A stretch of 64,000 nt of DNA from Mytilus trossulus (GCF_036588685.1 NC_086378.1:78447127-78511126); one strand, 5' to 3'; shown: positions 37,393 through 49,081, numbered from the stretch's first letter. Made by a program: numbers and translations. Notes: a model not told the origin generated them from the letters alone.

Positions 37393-37438
37393 TCAAATTG
37401 TTCCCAGACAAAGTTTATCTTTAAAGAACAATTGTCAT
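37393..37438 (-). promoter_or_regulatory. Candidate SECIS element of SELENOS
   Basis: Read on the minus strand: AUGAC, an 8-bp helix (AAUUGUUC / GAACAAUU), an apical region with unpaired AAA 12 nt after AUGA, then UGAA. This gives the SECIS quartet UGAN/NGAN with tandem G.A pairs, and a mini-stem AAAG/CUUU as in form 2. It is about 1.04 kb after the UGA and about 95 nt before an AATAAA. The lower helix I looks weak. Confidence 0.6.
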
Positions 37439-38398
37439 AAAATTCAAAATATTTATATATCCACATTGAATTCTGAGGTATAACACATACATACCCTTAC
37501 ATTCATGTACAATCTTATAATAAGCTTACACATAATTCAAACATTCCATAGATAATTTATACCTTACAATTCAAATGGATGCATGAAAATATTTTTAAAA
37601 TAAATGAAAAATACTGTATAATTTACAGTGATCCTCTTTTTTAATTAGAATATATATACACAGTATCATGCGTAAAAAAATCTCAAAATAAACTACTAGT
37701 TATCTAAATGGTCAAAGCTGAGATTCAAAATGCCTATCTGGATGATAGTAATTGAAGGGATCTTCTTATGCATTTCTTCTTTTTTCTCTTTAAAAAAAAT
37801 TGGGTTTGAAACATATTTTTTTTTAAATGTGATATAATTATATGATTATCAAAACACTCAAAGTGTTAAAATCATGAACTAAAAAATACTTAATATGATT
37901 TTATTAGCTTATAAAAAAATGCATAAAAAGGTGTGATTACCTTTAAATTACAACTGAACACAATTTTTACAAAAATCTTTAAAGATATAATAAAGATGTT
38001 TTATAAGTTTTTACATAAAAAATACAAATAAAATTGCTGTCTGTCCCAAATCCTGAACAACATTATTTTTCTTATATTTAATAGGTGTTCAATTATGTAG
38101 AAATTATATTTTTAATTTTATAAATCACACAATGGTCTATCTAAGGTTGGAAACGTTTATAGAATATTGGAAAGAATAATGACTTGATTATATAAGAACA
38201 TTAACTTAACAATACACTAAATACATACGAACCATAAATAACTTTAAAAATATAAAATAAAAATTTTCATTGACATTAATGAGTTATCTTTGCTAAAAAC
38301 TCAATAAGCCTAAATAAGACCTACATCAGCATTATTTGAAATATTACAAAAATGTGTTATATAAACTAATTAAAAGACAGGATCACTTTTATAAAAAG

Positions 38399-38469
38399 TG
38401 TGTATCCTGGTGGCAAAAAGTCCTAATTAATCAACTGGACTACTCCTTGCCATATTATCAGGATACACA
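38399..38469 (-). promoter_or_regulatory. Stem-loop 8 nt after the Sec UGA (SRE-like)
   Basis: On the minus strand UGUGUAUCCUG pairs perfectly with CAGGAUACACA (11 bp). Above it are UGGCAA/UUGCCA and AGUCC/GGACU around an AU-rich loop. The base starts 8 nt 3' of the UGA, the distance at which selenocysteine redefinition elements act in other selenoprotein mRNAs. Confidence 0.45.
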
Positions 38470-38471
38470 AA

Positions 38472-40640
38472 TTAACCTCATCCTCCTCCTCCACTCCTCC
38501 TTGGGGGTCTAAATGATGCACCTCCCATGTCTCCCATTAATGGATTGTAATCTAAAATAGACAAGTATGGTTGATTATTGCAAATGTATGAACCTCTCAT
38601 TTCTCACTGCAATGTTTAGCAATATAATTGGCTTCACTGATTAATCTGCAAACAATTATTCAAATCATTATCATAAACTATTCATGAACATCATCACCTC
38701 CTTTAACAATCTTAATCCATATATACTTAACATATTTTTTGCAATTGTTTTTGTTGCCTATATATTCTTATACTTATTTGAATGTTTGTTAACATTGATT
38801 TTGTATGTCACAGTGACAATCCTGTATTAAAGTTTTTAAACACTAGTTTATCTTTTTTCATTAAATATAAACCTCTGCCATACAAGTGGGAGGTATAGCA
38901 AACTATAAAATGAGGTTTAACCCAACATTGTTTTCTTCAGAATATGCCTGTTCAAAGTCAGGAAATGACAATTGTTTTTCACTTCCTGTTGCCTGATAGA
39001 GTTTGATTTTGTCAGTTATTATGGATTTCCCACTTTCTGAATTTTCATTGTAGATTAGGGTTTTTTTTTGGCTCACCTTTTTTTGTTGCTATACTTCTAA
39101 TTTTGTTTCAATTTAACAGTGTTGCAACATAAAAAGCAATACACTAACTAAATACATGTTAGAAAATCTTTAAATAAGGGGATAACATGTAAATAATCTA
39201 AGGCTAAAATCTTTAATTATAAGAGGATTGAAACAGCAAGATTTCAGTATCTTATACCGGGACTTGTCCTGATGAATGTTTGAAGAGAGCAAGTCATTGT
39301 TTATACTTCTTAATATTAACAATTTTAAAGTGGAGTACACATTCCTTCCCACATTGCAATATGCTATATATAACAAATGTCTGGTTTCCAACTTTAAAGC
39401 ATAGTAAACGGCTCTTTTAATTCTATGAAGACGAACACATGTTTTAGTTAATAGCTGTTGTAGCTGGTGTTACCTAACGTGAATGTTAACAATGACAATT
39501 TGTTTTATGTTCATTTTAACTATTAGCATGACTAGACAGATTTATGGGCATTGCAACTTCTAATAAGTGGAAGCGAGGACTAATAAATATTTCAAATAAC
39601 CGGAATAGTCAGCCTTCATCTGAATGGCCAAAGGATGAACTTGTATAGATCAAGAACAATTCTTAAAACATCACCATAAAAATGAAGTGTCGTATAATTA
39701 GAAAACTTCCAAAAAGAATATCTTCATTTATAATATAAACAACATTGGGTGTGAACCGTAATCAATGTCATTCTGAAACACACATGGTAAAGTTGAAATC
39801 ATTCATTCAATAGTTTTAACGGACAGATCATGATTAGGTTGACCTTTATAGAATATATATAGCTGATACGATCATGCACAAATGTCATCGCCTCAATCCG
39901 TTTTTTTTTCTTTTTAGATTGTGAAAGCGCTTTATTTTTTACTGGTTTTGAACACCACAACATGTGCCACTAGTAGAACAGGAGCTGCTTTTGTTTTCAG
40001 TATTGAGTTCAACATCGATTTTTGGTCGGGTTATAATGCTTAATCGATAGTTTTCTGTGTGGTGTCTTGCGGACAATGGTATATCTTATAGTTCTTCTGT
40101 TTCGAATGGTGTTGTTTGTTCTTCTACTTTATTGTCCCATGTTTTCTCTTGATGATATTGTACATCATTACTGTGTCCTTGGTTTAAAGATGGAAGTACG
40201 ACCAGAGGTGTTCCGTATGTGTGTCTGAGTCGGTGTCTCTCGGTTTGTTCTCGGATAGAAGTTGTGTTCATAATCAGAGATGTTGTATTGAGGTTGCATT
40301 AATTTGTCGTATTCTTTTCGGTTGTTAACAAGATAACTGTTGAATTTCGGTGGCTTCTTAGAAGTATATCTTCCGAAATATGATTAGTCGGTTCGCAGTT
40401 CTTTTTGTTCAAGTGAAGGGCAATTCAAATAGTGCAAGATTGTTGTCATTGAACCATATAGGTAATTGTAGTTGTTCGTGGGCTTTTGTAAAATTATTTT
40501 ACTTTCATAAAAAAACAAAATGTTTGTCTCTCTAATCAAAGTAAAATATTTAATTAAAAAGTGTATTACTAGTAACATTTACCATTGGTTCTTAATCTTG
40601 GCTTAGCTTTCAAAGGTTTCTTTATATCTTCTTCTTCTTT
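38472..40640 (-). CDS. SELENOS: Selenoprotein S (SELENOS/VIMP), last two coding exons
   Basis: The penultimate exon is 40640-40583 (CAG acceptor, GTAAAT donor) and encodes KEEEDIKKPLKAKPRLRTN. The last exon starts at 38551 (TTTTAG acceptor) and encodes YNPLMGDMGG, then ASFRPPRRSGGGG, UGA (38480-38478), Gly, TAA (38474-38472). Human SELENOS ends with YNPL, a GGGA-type turn, RPGRR and GGUG, so the UGA is the selenocysteine codon. In vertebrates the protein is a single-pass ER membrane factor that recruits p97/VCP for ER-associated degradation, with Sec in its C-terminal tail. The upstream exons (membrane segment, coiled coil) were not found and may lie in the remaining repeats or beyond the right edge. 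Confidence 0.85.
38560..39900. other. Intronic sequence of SELENOS, nothing recognised
   Basis: AT-rich, no element identified. Confidence 0.4.
39901..40495 (-). pseudogene. Processed (retroposed) pseudogene in SELENOS last intron
   Basis: Minus-strand frames are coherent over about 550 bp: YNYLYGSMTTILHYLN near the 5' side, then KKPPKFNSYLVNNRKEYDK, then GTPLVVLPSLNQGHSND, and a C-terminus KSSSCSTSGTCCGVQNQ with stop TAA at 39941. In-frame stops (after RTD; after TEEL) and a frameshift near 40270 break it. AATAAA follows the stop and 16 bases later a poly(A) run of 15 (39901-39915), the hallmark of an LINE-type retrocopy. I do not recognise the parent protein. Confidence 0.55.
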
Positions 40641-40649
40641 CTGTAAAAG

Positions 40650-42250
40650 AAAAGATAATGCAACAATACAAATTATCATAGCAGTTGTAAAGTGGTAGTA
40701 TTTAAATAAATGTAAGGTCATTTCCAATTGATACCATATCTAGACAGAATTAATTAGATTAAGGACCTGTCAATCATCTATAATCTCTTGTCTGTGGGAG
40801 TTGTACTTGACCAGCATCTTAAAATAATTGTAAGCGATGAAAAAATAGAGGAATCAAAAAATATATATGGTACTAATTCATTCAAACAAAAGCTTAGTCG
40901 ATATAATGTTAGAATGAAGGAATGTTTATATCTTTGATTTTGGTGGACAGTTCATCTAGCAGGTTTTGTGATTAGACATCTGATGTACTTTTCGATGGTT
41001 AACTTTTATGAAACGAACCATATTGGTTATAAATTCTAGTGAAATAAAGTTATCCAAAAAACGCTATTGGAATGATCTTAAATCAATTCCTGTTGATATG
41101 ATTTATTATTTCCTTATCGTTTACATGTCTGTATCTGTCGTGTATTATCTAACGATTGTTTTTTATAACTCAATCGTTTTTTTTACTAAAAGACGGATTT
41201 TATTGCACGATTTTTCTCTCTTGAATTAACAACCTCATTGTTTTAGACAAGTGTGAAGAAAATGGAACAACCTTTTTTTAATTTTTTTTCCATTGCTCTA
41301 AAACTGGGTTACTACTCATGATAACAAAAGATTTAAATATAAAACAAACTGATGTAACGAATCGTGCGTTTGACATATTTGATTTTCTCACACGTTATGG
41401 TAGAATCCTTATAATCTCTTATAATATACAATACGACATTATGGTGCAAGAAAATTGGTACCGTTAATTTTATAACTAGTTAATATGTTCAAACAATAAA
41501 CATGAAATACTTGGTGAATTAATTATGTAATAGCCTGAAATCAAATTCAAGTAACCAGCAATTGATTGTACTGTTATAACAAAATGAAATGTGGCTTTAC
41601 ACCATTTAGAAACACCAAGCGACACAGAAAAAAACACTAAATCAAGATGTCAACGAAATTTGTAATTTTATAAATTTAAAAACCAAAGGTTTTCAAAAGT
41701 GAAAAAATTAACACTTTGAAAAAAATAATAGACTAAGAAATAAAGAAATCAATTTACAACACTTATAAATACTATGCACTGGATTCGAGTCTTGTTTTCC
41801 CCCGTTCTTATTGTCTTAAATCTCAAAATACCAAATAAGATTCTAAGAAGCAAAATGTTTGTCTGGTTTCATAAAACCATCCCCGTTTATGAAGTATTCC
41901 ATTTTATTACACGATTCTAATGAAATTATACATCTTTATAACTAATAACACATAGATGTTTAATTAAAACGGAAATAGTCTATAAAATAGTTACATGAAA
42001 TGGTATTTTTACGATGGATAATGGAGAGGCAGCGGACATATCTATCATCAATGAACGACAAGTATTTAATTGACACGTCCTTACTTAGAGATAATCAATT
42101 TCTATTTCATGGTTATTACAGGGGGGATTTTTATAATCGGCAGCAAAACGCGAACTGAATCTGGAAATGGCAAAAACAATGGTCTGTCCATGTATTAAGA
42201 TAAGAATTCAACATACAGAATTAAAGTAAACTTTCTATACCTTAAAATAC
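40650..42250. other. AT-rich stretch; 45-codon ORF at 42021-42158
   Basis: Mostly unrecognised. A short plus-strand frame (MERQRTYLSSMNDKYLIDTS...) at 42021-42158 has protein-like composition (SLLRDNQFLFHGYYRGDFYN) and could be a gene relic, but no family is recognised. Confidence 0.3.
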
Positions 42251-42256
42251 ACGGTC

Positions 42257-42344
42257 TTGCAAATAACTAGATTTACCAAGTAATGTTAAGCATGTTCAAG
42301 TTGCAAATAACTAGATTTACCAAGTAATGTTAAGCATGTTCAAG
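42257..42344. repeat. Perfect 44-bp direct tandem duplication
   Basis: Two identical abutting 44-bp copies (42257-42300, 42301-42344) beginning ttgcaaataactag; a very recent event. Confidence 0.95.
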
Positions 42345-42459
42345 TTTTTTTTAAATTTTAAAACGAAATTCATATTTTTTTTTAAAATCAAATGACATCA
42401 AGTCACACTTTGAAGTCTACTGTCTATACACCCTAAGTACCGTGAATTGGTCTTGTTTA

Positions 42460-42530
42460 TTTCTCTATTGATTTGTGAATTCTGAACAGCGGTATACTAC
42501 TGCTGCATTCCTTTGGATATAGACGTTTAC
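42460..42530 (+). repeat. Fragment of 'gcggtatactactgttgcc' repeat
   Basis: 'gaacagcggtatactactgc' and its flank match 51590, 54110 and 63800. Confidence 0.65.
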
Positions 42531-42639
42531 AATTGATGTTTTTTTTTTACATTTCAAGGTTTACATCTTTTAAAACATTTCACCCGTTTGACACCATCGA
42601 ATGCGACTTTAGATACGATTGATACTTGCCAAGAATGTT

Positions 42640-42840
42640 ACACGAATCAAGAAACAAGTGGATATTTTTTGATGGATTCGCCTCGCTCGTTTATAGTTTT
42701 CTTTGTAGTGTTTTGACAATGAGGTATTGTATGTCCGTTCGTCACATCTTCATAGACCTCATTATTTTCGTTTTTCTTCTGAAATTTATGGTTTTATCGA
42801 CTCTTTGTATGTTATCTTTTTTTACACGCTGACATTAAAA
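42640..42840 (+). repeat. Diverged dispersed repeat
   Basis: 'cgcctcgctcgtttatagtt' and following sequence resemble a mussel repeat whose opposite strand is at 55010-55150. Identity is low. Confidence 0.35.
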
Positions 42841-42849
42841 GATCTGTTC

Positions 42850-43820
42850 ATTCAATTGGGGTTGATATCAATATCTACATCACCATTTACAACTCATATA
42901 TCCAATTAGCTAAGTACAAAATTACCTTTACGAGTTATTCTAATACAAAACGTTATATTCATGTATAATATGTCGTAATACCCAGATACCCGATTGAACA
43001 GAATATTAAGTGGATCACAGTATGTAATCAGATTTTCATAGCAAATCAAATAAGGGTTTTATAATGAATAATTTGAATGGCTTTTATACCTATTTTTTGT
43101 TTTCATTTCGTCACCCTGGTTTTTTTTTTTAAAAAGAGATAAAAGGAAGAAAAAGGTTAAACAAAAAGAATAAGCTCAATACAGAATTCAAAAAGAAAAC
43201 AGCTGTAGTTTTATTACCATTTGTATTTTGTTTTGTTGTACATATTACAATAAATGAAATATTATGTAGTATTAAATTTTGAATTAAAATTTACATGGGA
43301 TTCCACAGAAGTCCATTTCTAAGATTAAAAAAGGGATCGAAGATACAAAAGAGAATTCCCCACACATAAGTCGAAGAGAAACTAACAAAAAACGAAAAAC
43401 GACGAACAGACATACAAGTCAATAGAACACTTCATGTAAAACTAAAAACTGACGAACACAATCCCTACCGATATCCGACAGTGATCATATATGCTTTGGG
43501 AGGAACATGTTATATTCCACAAGTAAAGTCCATCATGTTACTTATTAATGATTGATATAAAAATTTGCCATGATTTATTATATTTAGATTATAAATGACA
43601 CTTATGTAAAAGTTTTGTAATATGAGACAGGCATTACCTGTAAATGGGGACGAAGTCTGTATGAATTATTTTTTTGTAACTTAAATATTTGTTAAAGAAA
43701 CGGAAATACCGTAACGTTTCCGATTTTGGTTCTGTTTTTATGCATTTTAGTTGTGACGTAATTTAAGTTATGACGTCAAATGCAATGTAAACAAAGAAAC
43801 GCTATCATCAGAAAACTTTT
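42850..43820. other. No gene or recognised element
   Basis: AT-rich sequence. Confidence 0.4.
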
Positions 43821-43824
43821 TTCG

Positions 43825-44075
43825 GTGGTCGGTAAAAGTGGTAACCCGAACCCGGACCCGAACCGGAATTTGCCGGAAATTTGCCGAACCGGAAATCTAT
43901 TTTACATATATTATGATCTTTGCGTTGCGATTTTTTTCTATTAACGTTTATGCATTTGATGTATAATTTAATTCTCATGTATGAAAAGATTTCTGTCCAA
44001 ACATCACTAACAAACCAAAATTTAAGGTTTATTAATTTCCACCGTGGTAAAAGTGGTAACCCGAACTCGGCAACC
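43825..44075 (+). mobile_element. ~250-bp element with GGTAAAAGTGGTAACCCGAAC direct ends
   Basis: The phrase 'ggtaaaagtggtaacccgaa' occurs at both ends in direct orientation (43833, 44045). A reverse-complement copy is at 50885-51135. CCGAAC/CCGGAA motifs repeat near one end. Confidence 0.65.
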
Positions 44076-44485
44076 TATTTTTCTTTATCTCTGTATTATA
44101 TGAATTCTTGAATGGACACTCGGACTTCGTTTGAAGAAAATCATCTTTCATATTAAAAACACCGAGATTTTTTTCAAGCTGTATAAAACGATTTATTTCG
44201 TTTCTAAGCGAATACGAGGAAAACCGAATTCGAAAGGGAGACCACTCGTTTTTTTAATAGTATGCGCAGGTAAAATGACGGAATAAAACTGTATTGGATT
44301 CCGGATGGACTTTGGTAAAATAAACCCGGGCTCTTGAAAATTTCTAACAACGTCGGTGGTAATAGAACTATTATCCGAAAAAAAACAGTAAAAATAACAA
44401 AAAGACAAACAATTAAACTTTTAAATATATAATAAAACAAACAAACAACTAAAGAAGAAAAAAAGAAAGAAATAATAAATAAATA

Positions 44486-44702
44486 ATTATATATCAATAT
44501 ACTAAATAAATAAATGATTGGGAATATGTTAAAGTAATAAAAAGTCAAGAGAATTTCAGAACGCAATTTGGTTCCGAACAATATCTATCACGTTTTGTGC
44601 ATGCAGACTCCACGCGGCCTTCACGTGATTTTACTATTTTTAGAATAATTGCATAGTAACCAAATGCACTTGATTCAACCTTTACTAATTATGCAACATT
44701 TT
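44486..44702 (+). repeat. 217-bp direct duplication, copy 1
   Basis: Identical to 45551-45767 by eye, offset 1065 bp. The segment 'catgcagactccacgcggc' also recurs in diverged form at 44738 and 45432. Confidence 0.9.
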
Positions 44703-45099
44703 TGACCTGGTCGTGATTAATGTCCTATAATAAGAACCCATGCAGCTTTCACCTGATTCTCTATTTATAGAAAAATGTCCGAGTAACCTGTCCATATGAA
44801 CTTGATTGATTCTTATCATGTTATTTATATGGAGCGCCTAAATAAATATCTTATTAACAGAATTTATAGTGTCAGAAATTATATTAATTTATAGATGGCA
44901 TCTTAAACTGTAAATGCATACTATACGCTTTTATACCCCAATATAAAAAAATAAAGGCTAATAGGGTGGTAAAGTATAAAGAAATTTTAACAAAATAATT
45001 AAACAAAAATAAAGAATACAGACAAATGACATCATAATGGGAAGAATACAGAAATTCGCAACTTCCATTGAAACACTCTTTAGGCAACAGTTGCTATTA

Positions 45100-45300
45100 G
45101 CTCATTGGTGAAGGTCGAAAATGCTTCATTATACATATTTTTTAAAGCAACTTCTAAATATAATGCATTTGGTTTCGCTCATTGTTGAAGCCCGTAAATG
45201 CTTCACTTTTCATATTTTTTCAACAAATTCTAACTAAATATAATGCATTTGATTTTCTCATTGTTGAAGGCCGTAAATGATTCACTTTTCAAATTTTGCT
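45100..45300. repeat. ~75-bp tandem repeat, three units
   Basis: 'taatgcatttg' and 'gtaaatgcttcacttttcat' recur in three consecutive diverged units. Confidence 0.7.
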
Positions 45301-45550
45301 GTGTCCATATCAACGGCAGCCATTTTGACCTTTTTCAAAAGAGATTTTAAAAAACATTTCACTTAAGTCTAATATTCTGTCAGAACATGCTACTTTTACG
45401 TTGTTCCCCCAAAGGTTTCACTTTTTTTGCTGCATGCAAACTCCAAGCAGCCTTCACTTGATTTTCATAATTTAGAGATTGAAAAATCCCGATGTATCCG
45501 AGTATTTAAGAACAATCCCGAAACAACAGAATGAACTTTCGTCAGGCTTT

Positions 45551-45767
45551 ATTATATATCAATATACTAAATAAATAAATGATTGGGAATATGTTAAAGT
45601 AATAAAAAGTCAAGAGAATTTCAGAACGCAATTTGGTTCCGAACAATATCTATCACGTTTTGTGCATGCAGACTCCACGCGGCCTTCACGTGATTTTACT
45701 ATTTTTAGAATAATTGCATAGTAACCAAATGCACTTGATTCAACCTTTACTAATTATGCAACATTTT
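45551..45767 (+). repeat. 217-bp direct duplication, copy 2
   Basis: See 44486-44702. Identity suggests a recent duplication or gene conversion. Confidence 0.9.
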
Positions 45768-45854
45768 CGAATAATTCACTAGAAAATATTTCAATAGATT
45801 CTAAAATTTATATTGTAAATATACACACTGCAGTTATTAATAGATAAATAAAAA

Positions 45855-45985
45855 AATAACTTGTAAATAAATAAATAAATAAATAAAATAAATAAATAAA
45901 TAAATAAAATAAATAAAATAAATAAAATAAATAAAATAAATAAAATAAATAAAATAAATAAAATAAATAAAATAAATAAATAAAT
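45855..45985. repeat. (AAATAAATA)-type microsatellite
   Basis: About 130 bp made of AAAT/AAATA permutations with a predominant 9-bp period (AAATAAAAT). The frame of about 60 codons in reverse is low-complexity FYLFYL and is not a gene. Confidence 0.95.
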
Positions 45986-46122
45986 ATTCCGCAGAATTGC
46001 ATATTGTGTATAATTATGAATTACAGGAATTACTGGAAATAACAGTATAAGAAAAAAAATTTAAAGAAATTCATAACGGAAAGCTCGACATAGGGATCGT
46101 GAACAAGGTTAAGTTTGTGTGG

Positions 46123-47045
46123 TCAAGTCCATATCTCAGATACTATAAGCAATAGGTCTAGTATATTCGGTGTTTGGAAGGACTGTAAGGTGTACGTCAA
46201 ACTGGCTTGTGTCATCTGACCTTGACCTCATTTTCATGGCACAGTGATCACAGTTTTAAAAGTTTTTTAGTTTTGGTCCTTTTTTCTAATACTATAAGCA
46301 ATAGGTCAACTATATTTGGTGTATGGAAATATTTTATTTTTATGATCTATATCAGTCACGCAGGTTCTATTTGACTTTGACCTCATTTTCACGGTTCATT
46401 GCTCAGTTTAGTCTTTGTGTTTTGGTAAGTTTTTCTTAAACTATAAGCAACAAATCAACTATATTTGTTGAGAGCCGTGGTGTAGTGGTTAGTGCATCGG
46501 ACTACTAACACAAAAGGTTCCTGGTTCGATTCCCGTTTGGGATGAAAATTTCAGGAACTTAAATTTCGGCTCTCCCTTGACACCATTTGCAAGTATGGTC
46601 TTGAGGAAACGATGATAGTCCGTCGGAAGGGGACGATAAATGGCTGACCTGTGTTAAGAGAGCGCCATACCTCTTACACGTTAAAGACACCCTTGTTGAT
46701 TTCGAAAAAGAGTAGGCTAATGCCGCTACAATGCAGCACTCGGACCCGCAAAGCGGAAAGAGATTAATATAAGTTGCAAAACTTGTTTCCCAATCCACTA
46801 TATATGAATATGTTTAAACAAACTATATTTGTTGTATGGAAGAATTGTTAGCTGTATATGCCTGCCTGGCAATGTTCATCTGACCTTGACCTCATTTTCA
46901 TGGTTCATTGGTCAATTTTTAGTTTTCTTGGTTAATGTTAAGTTTGTGTGACAGTTGTAATACAGCTTTATATTCAGGACTATCAACATAATATCAAAGA
47001 ATAGTGAAGAAGGCGAGACATTTCAGCGCGTACACTCTTGTTCTT
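46123..47045 (+). repeat. Three ~150-bp tandem units of 'ataagcaataggtc' repeat
   Basis: Units begin near 46140, 46290 and 46437, each containing 'ataagcaa', 'tatatt(t/c)g' and 'cttgacctcattttca'. The third unit is split by the SINE at 46471-46820. The end (46960-47045, 'ttcagcgcgtacactcttgt') matches my memory of an abundant bivalve repeat. Confidence 0.75.
46471..46820 (+). mobile_element. tRNA-derived SINE with 14-bp target-site duplication
   Basis: The 5' head has a box A (GTGGTGTAGTGGTTAGTGC) and a box B (GGTTCGATTCC), the internal RNA polymerase III promoter of a tRNA. The body includes 'gaaagagattaatataagt' at the 3' end. AACTATATTTGTTG occurs directly before (46457-46470) and after (46821-46834), a perfect duplication showing target-primed insertion into the surrounding repeat. 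It may belong to the molluscan tRNA-SINE superfamilies; I cannot assign the exact one. Confidence 0.9.
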
Positions 47046-47049
47046 TTAT

Positions 47050-48180
47050 TCACAATATGTAAATGTTTTTGGCTTTGGTTCTGACCAATGCTTATTCACT
47101 AAATATATATTTATATGTGACTATTATTGTTGTTGTTACCAATTTATAATGTAAATCAGTTGTATCTTTTATGGAATTTATGGCCCTGTAATTTGGGTGG
47201 AAAATATTCTACTCTTTACTGTTCTAATATATTCTATATATAAATAGATTCTTATTTCGAACAAAAGGACAACTAAATTTGGTAGAACCATGTGTATATG
47301 TCTGTTTTGAAGGTTTTATATGTCCTTGGGTTGTTTTTTTTTATGGCGGAACTGTTTTCTGATAGTCTGTATGACTGTAAGTCTTTCATGTCAGGCCAAG
47401 AGTTCAAATTACCTTGAACTAAATTGTATTGTTCATTTGAAAATGTCAGGTTGATGTGAATTGATACATCTGAGCGTATGCATCTTGTAACTTTTTAATG
47501 GAAAATTTTCAACTATCGGGCAAAATAACGCTCCTTCTTGCTACCCCAAAACAGGCCGGGAAAAAAACCCTTAACTTTGAAAAATCTACTAAACGATTTT
47601 ATTTTATGGTCTTGTATTTCATTAATATAATCATATTCACTCTGTGTTATAGATCAACTTTTTTTTAAATGCATATTTTGTTTTTGTTTATATGTCTATT
47701 TGCTTGAGTGAATCCATTTCAATTGATATAATAACATTAACATTTTAAAATTTAATTGCGCCAGTCCCAAGCCAGGAACCTGTTGTTCAGTGCGTTGTTT
47801 CTGCTTCATTCATTATCTTCCAATTAATATTTCGAACCATCATTTTTTTCGGAAATAAAACTGTCCTATTAAATTCGTCAAAACATATTAAATCATCGAG
47901 ATAAAAATATATGCCCACAAAGTTATAACAACATTAGCAAAATTCCACTGTTCATGATCTTAAACTAAATCCTTCGGATGTTGGATGTGTTATAGATAAT
48001 AACTTAGTCTTAGATGCATGATTATTTATTAGTCTTTAATAGCTTTTAGCTAGCTTTCAGTACTTTACTCCCTGATCTGTATTTACTATTTAGTGTCTGT
48101 TTGTTTTCGAGATGTACAAGGACCCTTCCACGTTCACTTTGTGTAAAATTTATTTTTATTTGTATCCACCTGACGAGTTG
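47050..48180. other. Unassigned; repeat fragments
   Basis: A short piece at 47758-47800 ('agtcccaagccaggaacctg') looks like a dispersed repeat. The rest is unassigned. Confidence 0.4.
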
Positions 48181-48199
48181 AACCTGTCAAATTGATTTT

Positions 48200-48595
48200 T
48201 TTTAGCCTGCTTTTATGTTGTACAGTTACACCACTGTCCCAGGTTAAGGGAGGGTTTGACGCCAGCTAACATGTTTAACATCAACATATTCTATATATGC
48301 CTAAGCCTAACCAAAATTATGAGTCTGCAATCCAGTGGATGTCGTTTGTTGCTATTACATATTTGCCTATCGTTATTTATTTTTGTGTGTACCTAAATAA
48401 GGTTATCAGTTTACTTGTGCTACATTTGTCTTTCGGGGCCTTTAATAGCGGTATGGACACAGCTCACTGTTAAAGGCCGTACAGTAACCCGTAAGTGTTA
48501 GTTTCTGTGTCATTTGGTCTCTTGTGAAGAGTTGTCTCATTGACACTCGTACCACATGTTCTTTCTATTATATTTATGTTCATGACGACAAAAAG
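48200..48595 (+). repeat. Dispersed repeat ending 'gttgtctcattgacactcg'
   Basis: Contains 'ccactgtcccaggttaaggg', 'aaaggccgtacagtaaccc' and the common 3' end also seen at 32030, 55460, 57970 and reversed at 18083 and 49160. Confidence 0.7.
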
Positions 48596-48649
48596 TTAAA
48601 AAAAAAAGATACAGAAGGTACAGGTTCATGTAAGTTTTGTATTAGAGGC

Positions 48650-49081
48650 CGTCCTGGGTGAAGGTCGAAGACATTTCGACCTCCACTGCAATAGCAGATT
48701 GGATAGGGACGGAAATTTATGTTTGCCACATGCCATCTATTGACCCCTCAAATAATTGTTACAAGGGTAATTAACGTACAAAGAGCACGGAATTCTCTGT
48801 ACACGAGGCATCTAATTTACTGTTCCAATTCTGACTGGACGTGGATACCTACTTGTGCATCCCGCACACCAAAACGGACGCCCCACTTTGACTATGGTTT
48901 TCGTGGAGGTATCTACCAATGCATACCATTTCTCCAATCCTCTGTCACTCTTGGGGGCCTTGAAATGTACGTGATATTGTGCTTTTGTGTTTTATCAATG
49001 TATATTGTTAACCTTTACTTTCTTTTACTAATTTTTAATTTTATTTGGGTGCATCAGTTTTCATATATACCGCCATTGTGA
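48650..49081 (+). other. GC-richer open stretch, identity unknown
   Basis: A 120-codon plus-strand frame from ATG 48719 with Arg/Thr-rich start (VINVQRARNSLYTRH) and a hydrophobic end (LYFLLLIFNFIWV). Base composition stands out from the AT-rich flanks. I do not recognise the protein; it may be repeat-derived. Confidence 0.25.

Noticed and set aside
45808-46002. 64-codon minus-strand ORF (FYLFYL repeats)
   Set aside because: Translation of an AAAT/AAATA microsatellite.
46471-46545. Functional tRNA gene
   Set aside because: Boxes A and B are present but the rest does not fold as a tRNA, and target-site duplications plus the long body show a SINE.
46559-46798. 79-codon minus-strand ORF
   Set aside because: Lies entirely inside the antisense of the tRNA SINE.
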